From CAWFGW01 sp963815495 (GTDB taxonomy: Bacteria > Bacteroidota > Bacteroidia > Cytophagales > JAAEPT01), in contig CAWFGW010000033.1 of the NCBI GenBank assembly GCA_963815495.1, forward strand, positions 1-64,000: a stretch of DNA of 64,000 bases. The letters are read 5' to 3'. The notes below the pieces were generated by a model. The model did not search any database, was not told the origin of the DNA, and saw only the letters and a program-made list of their open reading frames with translations. Every line of letters begins with the position of its first letter. Within the stretch, counting starts at the first letter, position 1. The translations under genes were made by a program, and so were the position numbers. Of the stretch, positions 27,323 to 37,300 are shown piece after piece.

Positions 27323-29473
27323 AGGGTCGGTATCGACTACGTCTCGTAATAAGGCGTTTTGAAGTAAATAATCTTTTAACTCTTTTTTAGCAGCCTTCAA
27401 TTCAGACAGGTTGTTGCTAAGGAGTGAAACAGAAACAGGTGAGCCACCAAAATTTCCGCCCGACCCAAACGAAAGGCTTTCAACCCCATAGACTGGGCCA
27501 ACCAAATCACTCACTGCTACGGCTATTTCTTCAGCACTAAAATCACGACTTTCACCAGGTAATAAATTTACTTGTAAAGAAGCATTCGCTGAACCTGTGC
27601 CAATTGATTTAATGACATTTTCAACCACTTGTTGATTGCCTGTTTGTTTTTCAGTAAAGGTTTTGTTCACTTCCCATACCTTTTCTTCAATGTGAGAAAT
27701 AATGGAGTCCGTGATTTGCACACTGGTTCCTTCGGGCATTTTTAAGGTGATTTGAACACGATCACTTGAAATTTGAGGAAAGAAGGTGGTGCGAATAATT
27801 CCCCCTCCCACTGAGCCAAAAGTGAGGATGAGTAAGGCAAGGAATAAAGCAAAAGAAGCAAATTGATTTTTTAGCATCCATCTGAGCAAAGGGGCATATC
27901 CACGATCACGTGCATAAATCAATAGTTTATTACCGTAAAAATTGAGTTTTTGAATTTGATCTACCCCGTAATCGATAAAATTTTTGTCTTTTTTGGGAAG
28001 ATCAGTTCTTAGTGCTTTTGAGTGGGCAATGTGTGATGGCAAAATGATTAATGCCTCTACAAGGGAAATGATTAACGTTAGGAGCACCACGGTGGAAACT
28101 TCGCCAAAGAAATCACCTATACGACCGTCCAGGAAAAAGAAAATCATGAAGGCTAAAATGGTTGTGATAATTGCGGACACAACGGGCGGAATCACTTCCA
28201 TGGTACCATCAATAGCCGCTTGCACAGGAGACTTGCCTTTTTCATAGTGGTCATAAATGTTTTCGGCAATCACAATTCCGTCATCCACTAAAATTCCAAT
28301 GACGATAATCATCCCAAAAAGCGAAAGCACATTGATGGTTACATCTAACCCTGGGGCAAAAATAAACATGCCTGCAAAGGCTACAGGAAGACCAATTGCC
28401 ACCCAAAACGCTAACCGTGCATTTAAAAAAACGGTAAGGAAAAACAGGACAAGTGCCATTCCTACGATAGCATTTTCACGCAATAAGGCTGTGCGCTGCA
28501 CCAAAGTGATTGAAGAATCCCGGACGATATCAAGATGGATATGATCGTATTTCTCGTTGTATTCTTCCACGTAGTTGCGTACTGCCTCTGCGGTGGAAAT
28601 CAGATCCTCTTCATTGGTGTTGCTCACGTGAATTTGTACCGAAAGGTTACCATTAAAATAGGTGGAGTTTGGTGACTCAGCAAAGCGATCACGTAAAGTG
28701 GCGACATCTTTTAAGAGGATGTTCTTTCCGTTTTCATCAGTTTTCACTACCAGGTGGTCCAGTTCATCGGCATAGTACGAGCGACTTTTTGCTCGTATAA
28801 GATATTCTTCTAACTCTGTTTTGATATTACCCCCAGTGATTAAGATATTTTCTTGCGTAATGATATTTGCGATTTCTTGGAAAGTAAGGTTATAAGCCAA
28901 TAAATCATTTTCTCTTACTGCGATTTCAATTTCTTCTAATGGGAAACCTTTAATTTCTACTTGCGAGAGCCCGTCAATTGTCCTTAAATCCATCTCAATG
29001 TCCTGGGCAATATGTTTAAGGCTTTTTAAGGGGATTCCTTTTCCATTCACAGAAAAGGTGATGGTTTCACGGTGGTTATCTTGTTTGGCTACAACTACCG
29101 GTTCCATGCCTGCAGGCAAAGAAGGTACTCGGTCGACAGCATTTTTTACATCGGATAATAGTACATCAATATCGTAGCCTTTTTCAATTTCGACCAGAAT
29201 GGTAGCTGCGTTTTCATTGGAAGTAGAAGTAATTCTATCCACCCCTTCAATGCCTTTGAGGTTGTCTTCAATTTTTAAAACAATCCCTTCTTCCATTTCT
29301 GCTGGAGATGCACCTGGGTAAGTGGCTGAAATAGAAATCATCTTCGTGTCCACTAAGGGGAAAAAGGAAGACTTCATGCTATACATGCCTACGACACCAA
29401 AGATGACAATCGCAAACATGGTAATGTTGGCAGCAATCGGGTACTTTATAAAATAGGAAATAACGCTTCTCAT
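27323..29473 (-). pseudogene. RND efflux permease, 5' part before IS110 insertion
   Basis: About 717 genuine residues from MRSVISYFIKYPIAANITM, with the RND transmembrane helices, the first porter domain, FFLTVFLNARLAFWVAIGLP and the GILVDDGIVIAENI motif. The frame runs on to a stop at 27286-27284, but the last 12 residues (RMFGDKKNNIIF) are read from the IS110 left end. The C-terminal third is at 24867-25910. The permease would have formed a pump with the adaptor encoded just upstream (5-base gap) and TolC downstream. As it stands the pump should be non-functional unless the element leaves. Confidence 0.9.
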
Positions 29474-29478
29474 GTCGC

Positions 29479-30594
29479 TTACTTGGAGGCTTGGTGAATG
29501 TTTACCGACATGTTTTCATAAGCACCAGGAACTGATTTTTCGAGCAGTAGCGTTCCGTTTTCCAGTCCTTTCAATACCACAGTGTTTTTGGTGAAGTAAA
29601 CAGGTGTGACCGTTTTCAAGGTTAACAAACCATTGTTTACCGTATATACCTGCGTGCCATCAACCAGCAATTTTCTAGGAATTTCTATTGCATTGTCAAT
29701 TTCTTGTGCATCTAACTGCGCTTCGAGATACATGCCTTCTTTTAAATCTTTGTCTTTTACTGCAATAAATACGGCTACAGTTTGTGTGGTTAAATCCACT
29801 TTCCCATTGACCCGTGCTACTTTACCTTTCCATGTTTTTGTGTGGTCAATATTGCTCAGAGTGACCTCTTTTCCAACCTTTAAAAGTTCGCTATATGCTT
29901 TGTTAACAGCAACTTCCAGTTCATAAACAGATGGATCGATAAATTCGCCTAACTTTTGTCCTGTGCGAATGAGAGTACCAGGGTTCACATTAGCTTCTGT
30001 TAATACCCCGGAAAAAGGAGCATAAATTTGAAATTTGCGGTAATGCTCTTCCATGTTCTTAATGGTGAAAAACAACGAAGTAATGTTGTTGCCATTGATG
30101 AAATATTTTTCTTTTTCTGAATTTGGTTCTGGAAGAGCTGTAAGAGATTTTTTGATATCAAACCCTTTTAAGTAGGCCTCCCATTTAGAAAAAGCGTTGG
30201 GGTAGTCCAGTTTTAAATCGGGCATAATAGCCGTAATTTGGTTATATAGATTACTTCGTTGCGACACAATATTAGCGTAATATTCACTGCCATCCATGCT
30301 TACCAGAAGATCTCCTTTTTGATACGTTTCCCCCACCTTAAATAGTTTGTTGTTGCCCTTAAACACCCCTTGAACTTCTGCATAAAGCTCTATTCTGCGT
30401 GCGGCTTTTAAGTTGCCATTGGCAGGTACTTTTATTTGTATCGAGCGATTATGTACGGTGTCAACGAAAACTGTTTTTACCACTTTTTCAGCCTTAGAGT
30501 GACGTTTTTCTTTTCCTGAAATGATGCCTTTGGCAATAAAAAAAGCTCCTACAATTAATAGGATACCGACTAAAATATTAATGATGACTCTCAT
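29479..30594 (-). CDS. RND efflux periplasmic adaptor (HlyD family)
   Basis: The start is set at ATG 30594, where MRVIINILVGILLIVGAFFI gives a membrane anchor. The frame opens at 30639, but the extra 15 residues lack signal features. About 371 residues with lipoyl-like halves around a helical hairpin (IELYAEVQGVFKG, PFSGVLTEANVNPGTLIRTG) and a beta-barrel domain (VTLSNIDHTKTWKGKVARV). It links the inner-membrane permease to TolC. It is the first gene of the efflux operon, 5 bases before the permease. It remains intact while the permease is broken. Confidence 0.92.
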   Translation of the reverse strand: MRVIINILVGILLIVGAFFIAKGIISGKEKRHSKAEKVVKTVFVDTVHNRSIQIKVPANGNLKAARRIELYAEVQGVFKGNNKLFKVGETYQKGDLLVSMDGSEYYANIVSQRSNLYNQITAIMPDLKLDYPNAFSKWEAYLKGFDIKKSLTALPEPNSEKEKYFINGNNITSLFFTIKNMEEHYRKFQIYAPFSGVLTEANVNPGTLIRTGQKLGEFIDPSVYELEVAVNKAYSELLKVGKEVTLSNIDHTKTWKGKVARVNGKVDLTTQTVAVFIAVKDKDLKEGMYLEAQLDAQEIDNAIEIPRKLLVDGTQVYTVNNGLLTLKTVTPVYFTKNTVVLKGLENGTLLLEKSVPGAYENMSVNIHQASK

Positions 30595-30707
30595 GCGTGC
30601 ACTAGATGTTTTTGGGAAAGTTACATGTTCAAACAACAAAGTTGAAATATAGTTTCACATTATTGGACCATAGGATCATTAAAGTGGAAAAAGGTTTAAG
30701 ATGAAGC

Positions 30708-32363
30708 TTAAAACTTCTCAAATTTTCTTTTTCGAACGAAAAATTGAATGATGCCAAATAGAATTAAAAGCGTAAGTGGAGCAGCGATATTCAATACTTG
30801 CCAATACAGCTTTTCTTTGTTTTCATCAATTCGGAATAAGTCCAGTGGACGGTAACTCAACTCTTTTGCTCGAATGTTTACAACAGTACCATCGTTTAAA
30901 AGATAATCAAACAAGTTGGCCAAGAAGTTTTTGTTTGAAAACTGTTGTCCTGTAAACTTATTATAGCCTAGTGGGTAAGGCATTTTTGCTCGGGCATCAA
31001 ATTCATTGATTAATAAATCAGCATCGGAGATGACCACAACTTTACCATCGGTAGCCTGCGCCACAAAGTGACCTCTTTCTGCTCCTTCAGGTGTTGGACG
31101 ACCTTTGTAAAGCGACTCAAAATTACCTTCTAACAAATAAGCAACAGGTAACAGTTGTTGTGGATAATAGCTTTCGTTTGTATTTAAACGCAATTCGTCA
31201 GGGGAATAACCTACTGGATGACCTTTTACACGTGTGTATTTTGAAGTGAATAATAGCGGGGTTTTTGTGACACCTTTTGTTTTGGTTGAATCCAGTGTAC
31301 CGATATTTTTCATCAACACGGCATCCAAGTTTTTAGTGATGATATGATCAGCGTAGTTGTTGATAATAGGATGGAAGGTCCAAGGTTTTAACTCAATGTC
31401 ATTGGGGTTTGGTCCGGTTCGGACAGGGATTTGCGCAGCGTTCAGATCCTGAATCATGTCGTCATTCATACGAACACCATAACGGAATAATAAATCGCGC
31501 AAGTTCAATTCATAGGGCAAACCAACAATGCCACTGGTATCGGTTTTAATTTCGATGGCATCAATCGCAAATATGGCTCTACCGCCTTTCATCACAAACT
31601 GATCAATTTTATATTTATCTGCTTCGGAAAAAGCTGTTTTTGGTTGGGCAATTACAATAGCTTCAATATCTGGAATAGTATCTACAGTAGAAAGATTCAA
31701 GCGACCTGAGTCGTAGAACTTACTTAAGTGCAACATCAGATCATAAATTTCTTTGTTTTTTAATTCCCCATGTCCATCTATAAACGCGATACGTTTTTTG
31801 CGTTCTTGGTTTAAAATTTTCAGGGTTGAAGCAAATTCATATTCTAATTCGCTAATCGAGCGAGTGAAGTTTTCTTTGCCATTAACATCATCCTTCATAA
31901 AGTTGATGGGGAGTGAACGGGCACCTAAGGATACAATGCAACCAGGAAAGATGATTTTCTCTACCTTTTTCCCATCGATAATTTCTCGTTCAACTTTCGT
32001 TTTTAATCCTCGTTGCGTAAGCTCGGCAAACTTTTTCATCCGCAAGGAGTCAACTTCTATTTCGTTGGGGTCGAGGAAATCGTATTGTAAACCAGCAAAG
32101 GCATACACTTCAAATTCATCTAACAATTCTTTTACTGACTTTTCAAGTTGTTTGTAATTGGCGCCAACATTGCCATGCAAATAGACTTTAACATAGACTT
32201 TGTCATTCAGGTTGTCGAGTATTTCTTTGGTTGATTCAGAAAGGCTGTAACGGTTGTCTTCTGTTAAGTCAATACGAAAAATGAAATGCGTCAGTGCTAT
32301 ATTTACAGCGACAATAGCTCCAAGAATAAGTAAGAATCCGATGATATCTTTTCTTCTGTTCAT
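30708..32363 (-). CDS. gldG: Gliding motility ABC transporter substrate-binding protein GldG
   Basis: About 551 residues: one N-terminal transmembrane helix (IIGFLLILGAIVAVNIALTH), a large extracytoplasmic domain with TEDNRYSLSESTKEIL and KRIAFIDGHGELKN, and a C-terminal transmembrane helix before KRKFEKF. This is the GldG family, which with GldF and GldA forms an ABC transporter linked to gliding in Flavobacterium. The start is placed at ATG 32363 (an upstream GTG is in frame), which overlaps the gldF stop as ATGA and implies translational coupling. The role in gliding is known genetically, and the transported substrate is unknown. Confidence 0.93.
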   Translation of the reverse strand: MNRRKDIIGFLLILGAIVAVNIALTHFIFRIDLTEDNRYSLSESTKEILDNLNDKVYVKVYLHGNVGANYKQLEKSVKELLDEFEVYAFAGLQYDFLDPNEIEVDSLRMKKFAELTQRGLKTKVEREIIDGKKVEKIIFPGCIVSLGARSLPINFMKDDVNGKENFTRSISELEYEFASTLKILNQERKKRIAFIDGHGELKNKEIYDLMLHLSKFYDSGRLNLSTVDTIPDIEAIVIAQPKTAFSEADKYKIDQFVMKGGRAIFAIDAIEIKTDTSGIVGLPYELNLRDLLFRYGVRMNDDMIQDLNAAQIPVRTGPNPNDIELKPWTFHPIINNYADHIITKNLDAVLMKNIGTLDSTKTKGVTKTPLLFTSKYTRVKGHPVGYSPDELRLNTNESYYPQQLLPVAYLLEGNFESLYKGRPTPEGAERGHFVAQATDGKVVVISDADLLINEFDARAKMPYPLGYNKFTGQQFSNKNFLANLFDYLLNDGTVVNIRAKELSYRPLDLFRIDENKEKLYWQVLNIAAPLTLLILFGIIQFFVRKRKFEKF

Positions 32364-33085
32364 GACCACTTTCTACTTAAAAGAACCAAACGAGTAGCGG
32401 CTACAAATAGCAAGGCCACACTTAGAAGATAAGTCAAATTGCTGAGGTCTAATACCCCTTTGCTTAATGCTGTGTAGTGTGTTGTTAAGCTCAGTTCACT
32501 AATAAATAAGCCCACATCGCCACCAATTAACTGGCCTAAATAGGCAATACCTTCTAACAGTAACCAACCAAAGAATAAGGCTAAAACAAAAGATACAATT
32601 TGATTATCCGTTAACACGGAAGAAAAGGTGCCAATGGCGGCAAGGACAGCGGCTAACAATATTAATCCGATGTATGCACCAACGACCCCTGCAGCATCAA
32701 TATTACCAATAGGGTTGCCAAGTGAATAAATGGTGTAGAAATATACCAATGTTGGAATTAAGGCAATGACTACAATCGTGAGCGATGCTAAGGTTTTACC
32801 AAGTACCAGTTGCCATTCTGTAATAGGTCTTGTCAGCAATAGTTCAAGTGTACCAGCTCTTTTTTCTTCTGCAAATGAGCGCATAGTGATAGCAGGAATT
32901 AAAAATAAAAACACAAAAGGACTTACGGTGAAAAGTAAAGACATATCGGCAACGGCCAAATCAAATACTGTATCTGGAATCACCCACATGTACAAACCGA
33001 GTACGGTAAGGAAAATCCCAATCACGATGTAAGCGATGAGTGAGTTAAAGAAGGACTGTATTTCTTTTTTGTAGATGCTTAGCAT
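32360..33085 (-). CDS. gldF: Gliding motility ABC transporter permease GldF
   Basis: The 241-residue ABC-2 type permease has about six transmembrane segments and the typical region AITMRSFAEEKRAGTLELLLTRPITEWQ (given here only as a landmark near residues 62-90). It pairs with GldA (ATPase) and GldG. gldG starts within its stop codon. gldA lies 199 bases upstream on the same strand, separated by an unusual series of hairpins. Confidence 0.93.
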   Translation of the reverse strand: MLSIYKKEIQSFFNSLIAYIVIGIFLTVLGLYMWVIPDTVFDLAVADMSLLFTVSPFVFLFLIPAITMRSFAEEKRAGTLELLLTRPITEWQLVLGKTLASLTIVVIALIPTLVYFYTIYSLGNPIGNIDAAGVVGAYIGLILLAAVLAAIGTFSSVLTDNQIVSFVLALFFGWLLLEGIAYLGQLIGGDVGLFISELSLTTHYTALSKGVLDLSNLTYLLSVALLFVAATRLVLLSRKWS

Positions 33086-33284
33086 TTTATTATGTTTCGG
33101 TTAGTGAGGCACTAACCGAGGCGGTTTTTTAGTTTCTGCCAGAGTTTAGATTCCTCGTGTCTCGGAATGACATTTAATGTTCTTTTCCTGCCATTGTCAG
33201 TGTCTTCACTGACAATTTTTATACCTCGTCAACAGATCCTTTCTCTTATCCATTGTTTGTATCCTCACAAACCATTACGGCATA
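33086..33284. repeat. Hairpin-rich spacer between gldA and gldF
   Basis: Three hairpins lie in 175 bases. The first is CGGTTAGTG/CACTAACCG at 33098-33118 with loop AGG. The second is ATTGTCAGTG/CACTGACAAT at 33193-33216 with loop TCTT. The third is GTTTGT/ACAAAC at 33255-33272 with loop ATCCTC. The last two both start with CCATTGT and have different but self-complementary stems. Between them is AGATTCCTCGTGTCTCGG (33148-33165) followed by AATGACAT, a copy of an element also found at 61179-61205. Confidence 0.7.
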
Positions 33285-34187
33285 TTATTTTTTCTTCGTC
33301 AGCCGATGGAAAATAGATTCCAGCGATTGTTCTTTGTTATTCATTCCTATTAAGTTCCAGCCATTTGCTTTCGCCAGACTAAAGATTTGTTCCCGTACAT
33401 CATCAGTTGATTTGATGGCATATTTCCCCGAAGATAATGTAGTTACTAACTCTACTGAGTCAATGGCTTCTACTAACGAAGTATCAATCTCTTGTGAAAA
33501 TTCTACTTCAGTAACTTTTCCATCTCCTTGGAGGTTTTTGACGGCATCATCCGCGACAATTTGACCTTGGTTAATGATGACCACTCGATCGCAAAGTGCT
33601 TGGACTTCTTGCATGATGTGCGTAGAGAAAATTACGGTTTTGTCTTTACTGACTTCCTTAATTACTTTTCGAATTTCTAAAATCTGATTTGGGTCAAGAC
33701 CAGTAGTAGGTTCGTCCAAAATTAAGACTTTAGGGTCGTGAACTAATGCCTGAGCCAAGCCTACCCGCTGGCGGTAACCTTTCGATAAAGCGCCAATCTT
33801 TTTGTTTTGTTCAAGAGTGAGTCCACATAGTTCGACCATTTCTGCTACGCGACTTTTCAGCGCTCCACTTTTTAACCCGTGTAAACTTCCAATAAACCGG
33901 AGGTATTCATGCACATACATATCGAGGTAAAGTGGGTTGTGCTCAGGTAAGTAGCCAATAAGTTGGCGAACTTCTAACGGGTTTTCAGTGACGTTAAAAC
34001 CACATACTTCTATTTCTCCAGAGGTAGGAGGAATGTAGCAGGTAGCCATCTTCATAGTCGTTGACTTACCCGCACCATTCGGTCCAAGAAACCCCACGAC
34101 CTGTCCTTCAGCAGCCGTAAAGGAGATGTTGTTCACCGCCTGTTGCTGCCCATAGCTTTTAATAAGATTGGTAATAACTACTGACAT
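33285..34187 (-). CDS. gldA: Gliding motility ABC transporter ATPase GldA
   Basis: The 300-residue ATP-binding protein has Walker A GPNGAGKST, signature LSKGYRQRVGLAQAL, Walker B VLILDEPTTGLDP and the H-loop in STHIMQEV. The C-terminal 80 residues form the extension usual for ABC-2 exporters. Placement directly before gldF and gldG supports GldA over other ABC-2 ATPases. In Flavobacterium gldA is separate from gldFG, whereas here the three are together. Confidence 0.9.
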   Translation of the reverse strand: MSVVITNLIKSYGQQQAVNNISFTAAEGQVVGFLGPNGAGKSTTMKMATCYIPPTSGEIEVCGFNVTENPLEVRQLIGYLPEHNPLYLDMYVHEYLRFIGSLHGLKSGALKSRVAEMVELCGLTLEQNKKIGALSKGYRQRVGLAQALVHDPKVLILDEPTTGLDPNQILEIRKVIKEVSKDKTVIFSTHIMQEVQALCDRVVIINQGQIVADDAVKNLQGDGKVTEVEFSQEIDTSLVEAIDSVELVTTLSSGKYAIKSTDDVREQIFSLAKANGWNLIGMNNKEQSLESIFHRLTKKK

Positions 34188-34282
34188 GTTTTAGAATCAA
34201 CCTCTAAATTAAGAGTTCTATTGCTTTTAATCTAATGTAAATATATTAGTCTGAGAAAAAAGTAGTGATTCTATAAAAATTA

Positions 34283-34317
34283 ATAAAAAAAGCCTGAAGT
34301 GATGCTTCAAGCTTTTT
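34283..34317 (-). terminator. Terminator of the giant LamG-repeat gene
   Basis: Arms 34287-34299 (AAAAAGCCTGAAG) and 34305-34317 (CTTCAAGCTTTTT) pair with one wobble around a 5-base loop. On the minus strand the stem is followed by a T run. It lies 28 bases after the stop codon. Confidence 0.8.
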
Positions 34318-34344
34318 ATTTAAGAGGAGACGATGTTATTGCAT

Positions 34345-37300
34345 TTATTCCTTCACAAAAGTGTTAATTAATGTTTTAGTTCTTAACACATATACTCCCG
34401 CAGGTAGGTTGGATAAACTAAGTGTTATTTCTGAATCGGCTTTCTCAATAACTTCTATGTTAGCAGTAATCTCAACTCCAAGAACATTATAAATTTTAAT
34501 GGAGATTAATTCAAATGGATTTCCTTTTACGGTTAATCTATCCCTAGCAGGGTTTGGAAACAAGATCACTTTCGATTTTTCTAAATCCTCAATAGTAATT
34601 GAAGCAATTGATGAATATGTAAATTTACCATCAATGTCAGTTTGTTTTAAACGATAATAAGCAATTCCATTGAGCGGATGAATGTCTTCTGTAGAATAAG
34701 AAACGGTTTCTGAAGAATTACCAGCACTTTCTACTTTTGAGATCGTGTACCAGTGGATAAGGTCTGCTGATCGTTCAACTGTGAAATAATCATTATTGAT
34801 TTCAGAAGCAGATTTCCATTCCAATTGAATAAACCTATTAGGTTGTACTTTGGCTGTGAAGCTTAGTAACTCAATTGGTAAAGGAGTGCTCGGACTCATG
34901 GATCCGATGGTTACGAACCTAGTACTACCCATTGGCATGTGAGAAGTATCAATCCCCGATACGATGATGGAGCCTAATGTAAATGATAACCCATCTGCTG
35001 TACTTATAATTCTAGCATTTGAAAAATTATCATTTGTGTCAATTAATAATACAATATCATTAATGTCAAAAGACCCAGCACTATCCCATTCGATTTCTAA
35101 CGAGAAAGTATCAGAGAAATTCGTGTTAGTGATTTTCCATACTCTTTCAAATCGGCTATATACATCTGTAGGTTTTGAAAGCGAAGTCTTTCCTTGTAAT
35201 ATACCTGCATTATGACCAACAAGAATACTAGAAACATCATTAGAGATAGTACCGGTGTTCGCGGAATTAGAAGTTGCAAGCGTGTCTATAAACAAGTTTA
35301 TAAAACCATCTTTCGATGAAGATTGTTTTTGTAATAACCGTGAATTATCATCTCTTATTACACCTATAATATCATTGTTATAATCCGTACTGTCCGAATA
35401 ATCCCATATTACAGATCCATCAGAGGCAAAATAATCGCGTTCGTCTTCAATTGTTGCTACGTGATCAATATTCTCTTTTGGAATTCCGTATTTCAAGGAA
35501 AGATAAGATTGGATTCTTTCTTGTTCTTGGATGGAGGGAACCGTAGAATAGATAATTAGTTCAGCTATTTGGCCATCGAAGTTATAAGATGTGCCACTTC
35601 CGTTGGTGTAACCAGCACCAAGAATAAAGTTTTGATTATTACCTGTTCCATTATCAATATTGTTGTTTGAGAGAACAGCCAACCCATTTTTATATATGGT
35701 TTTTCGTGTACCATTTGGGGTTGAGGTTAAGGTAGATGTACCTAAAGTCCAGTAGTTAAATTCACCAAAATTAGCCCCCCAATGTCCATTGAGTCTACCA
35801 GCCCCAGTATTGCCTAAGTCGAAATAAATATTTTGATTATTCCATGGAATTAAGGCATCAAAATATTCTCCTCCACTTAACCCTTCATAAAACATGGTTT
35901 GAGGGAGGTTTAAATCTGTTTTACTTACTACATATATCCACATGTCATTATAAGTATCTGATCCCAAGATCCCACCTGTGACCCGCATAGATTCAAAATT
36001 AGAAGCAGTGAAATCAATAGTAGGATTAGAGTTCAATTGATTCTCTAACAAATCAGGACCATTACCTGGTACAGTAGCGTTAAATCCATTCCCAGACAAA
36101 TCATTCCATCCTGAGACTGGGGAAGTACCTGTAATACCCGTGTCAGCTTTTAACCATAGTTGGAGGCCAAAGTCAACATTGCCAGGCCCGTTGAAGGACG
36201 AACTATGTGCAGCGACAGTAAAATAATTACCATCAGAAAAAGTTACTCCTGAGAAAGTAAGTACGCCTCCACTAAGTGATGACCCAGTTGTATGAACAGT
36301 AGCTCCAGAACTGAAATCAGTATCAGTGTCAATCAGTAAAGCGTATTGTGAGCTAAGTAAGTTTGTAGAAAAGCCCAATTGATCCAGGTCAATAGAAATG
36401 TCCACAGTTCCTGGAGAGCCTTTTACTGTTGTTTTCCATATTCTTTTTAAGCGTTTAGCATATGGGGCGGGAACATTTGGAGTAGTTCCTTTAATCGCAT
36501 TGTTGGTAGCCCAGAAGATAAAATCAAGATCGTTGGGGAAACTGCTACCTTTGTCCATGGTAATATCAGAACCAGCAGCAATATTTTTGGATTTCAGTTG
36601 ACTAAGTTGAGAAACGTCATCCCGACCGATAGCAGTCACTTCGGTTGAGTATCCTGCATTGGCAGAGAAGTCCCAGATGACCGAACCATCAGAAGCGAAG
36701 TAATCACGTTCGTCCTGACCTACAGAAGAAGTGTTGTCAGCAGAAGCTTTTTGGAAGCCATATTTAATAGCAAAGTACGACTGGATTTGTTCTTGCTCTA
36801 AGATGGAAGGTACACCTTCATATATGATGAATTCAGCAAGTTGCCCATCCATGTAATAGGTGTTGGCCCCATCCCAGCGGCCTCCGATGTAAAAAGGCTG
36901 ATTGTTTCCAATTAAGGATAGGTCATTGTTATTATTCAAAACAATAGCTGCTCCATCTTTGTAAATGGTTTTTCGAGCACCACTTGGGGTAGCGTTGCCT
37001 GTACTAGAACCCATTACCCAACTATTGTATTGGCCCAATGTGCTAGTCCAGTTGCCGTTAATGTTGGTGTTCCCGAATCGGAATTGAACGTTGTTGTTAT
37101 TGGCGTTTAAAGCTTGCATTTGTTCACCACCGGCTAGACTTTCATTGAAGACAGTATTAACACGGCTGACATCAAAACGACCCACATAATAAATCCACAT
37201 GTCCGAATAAGCTGAAGAGCCAAGAATACCATTGGTAATTTGCATGTATTCTGAGTTTAGATAATTAAAATCTAAGGCAGGGTTAAAGTTAATTTGATCA

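Noticed and set aside
33253..33564. 103-codon plus-strand ORF over gldA
   Set aside because: Lies opposite the gldA C-terminus and the hairpin spacer. No coding signal of its own.
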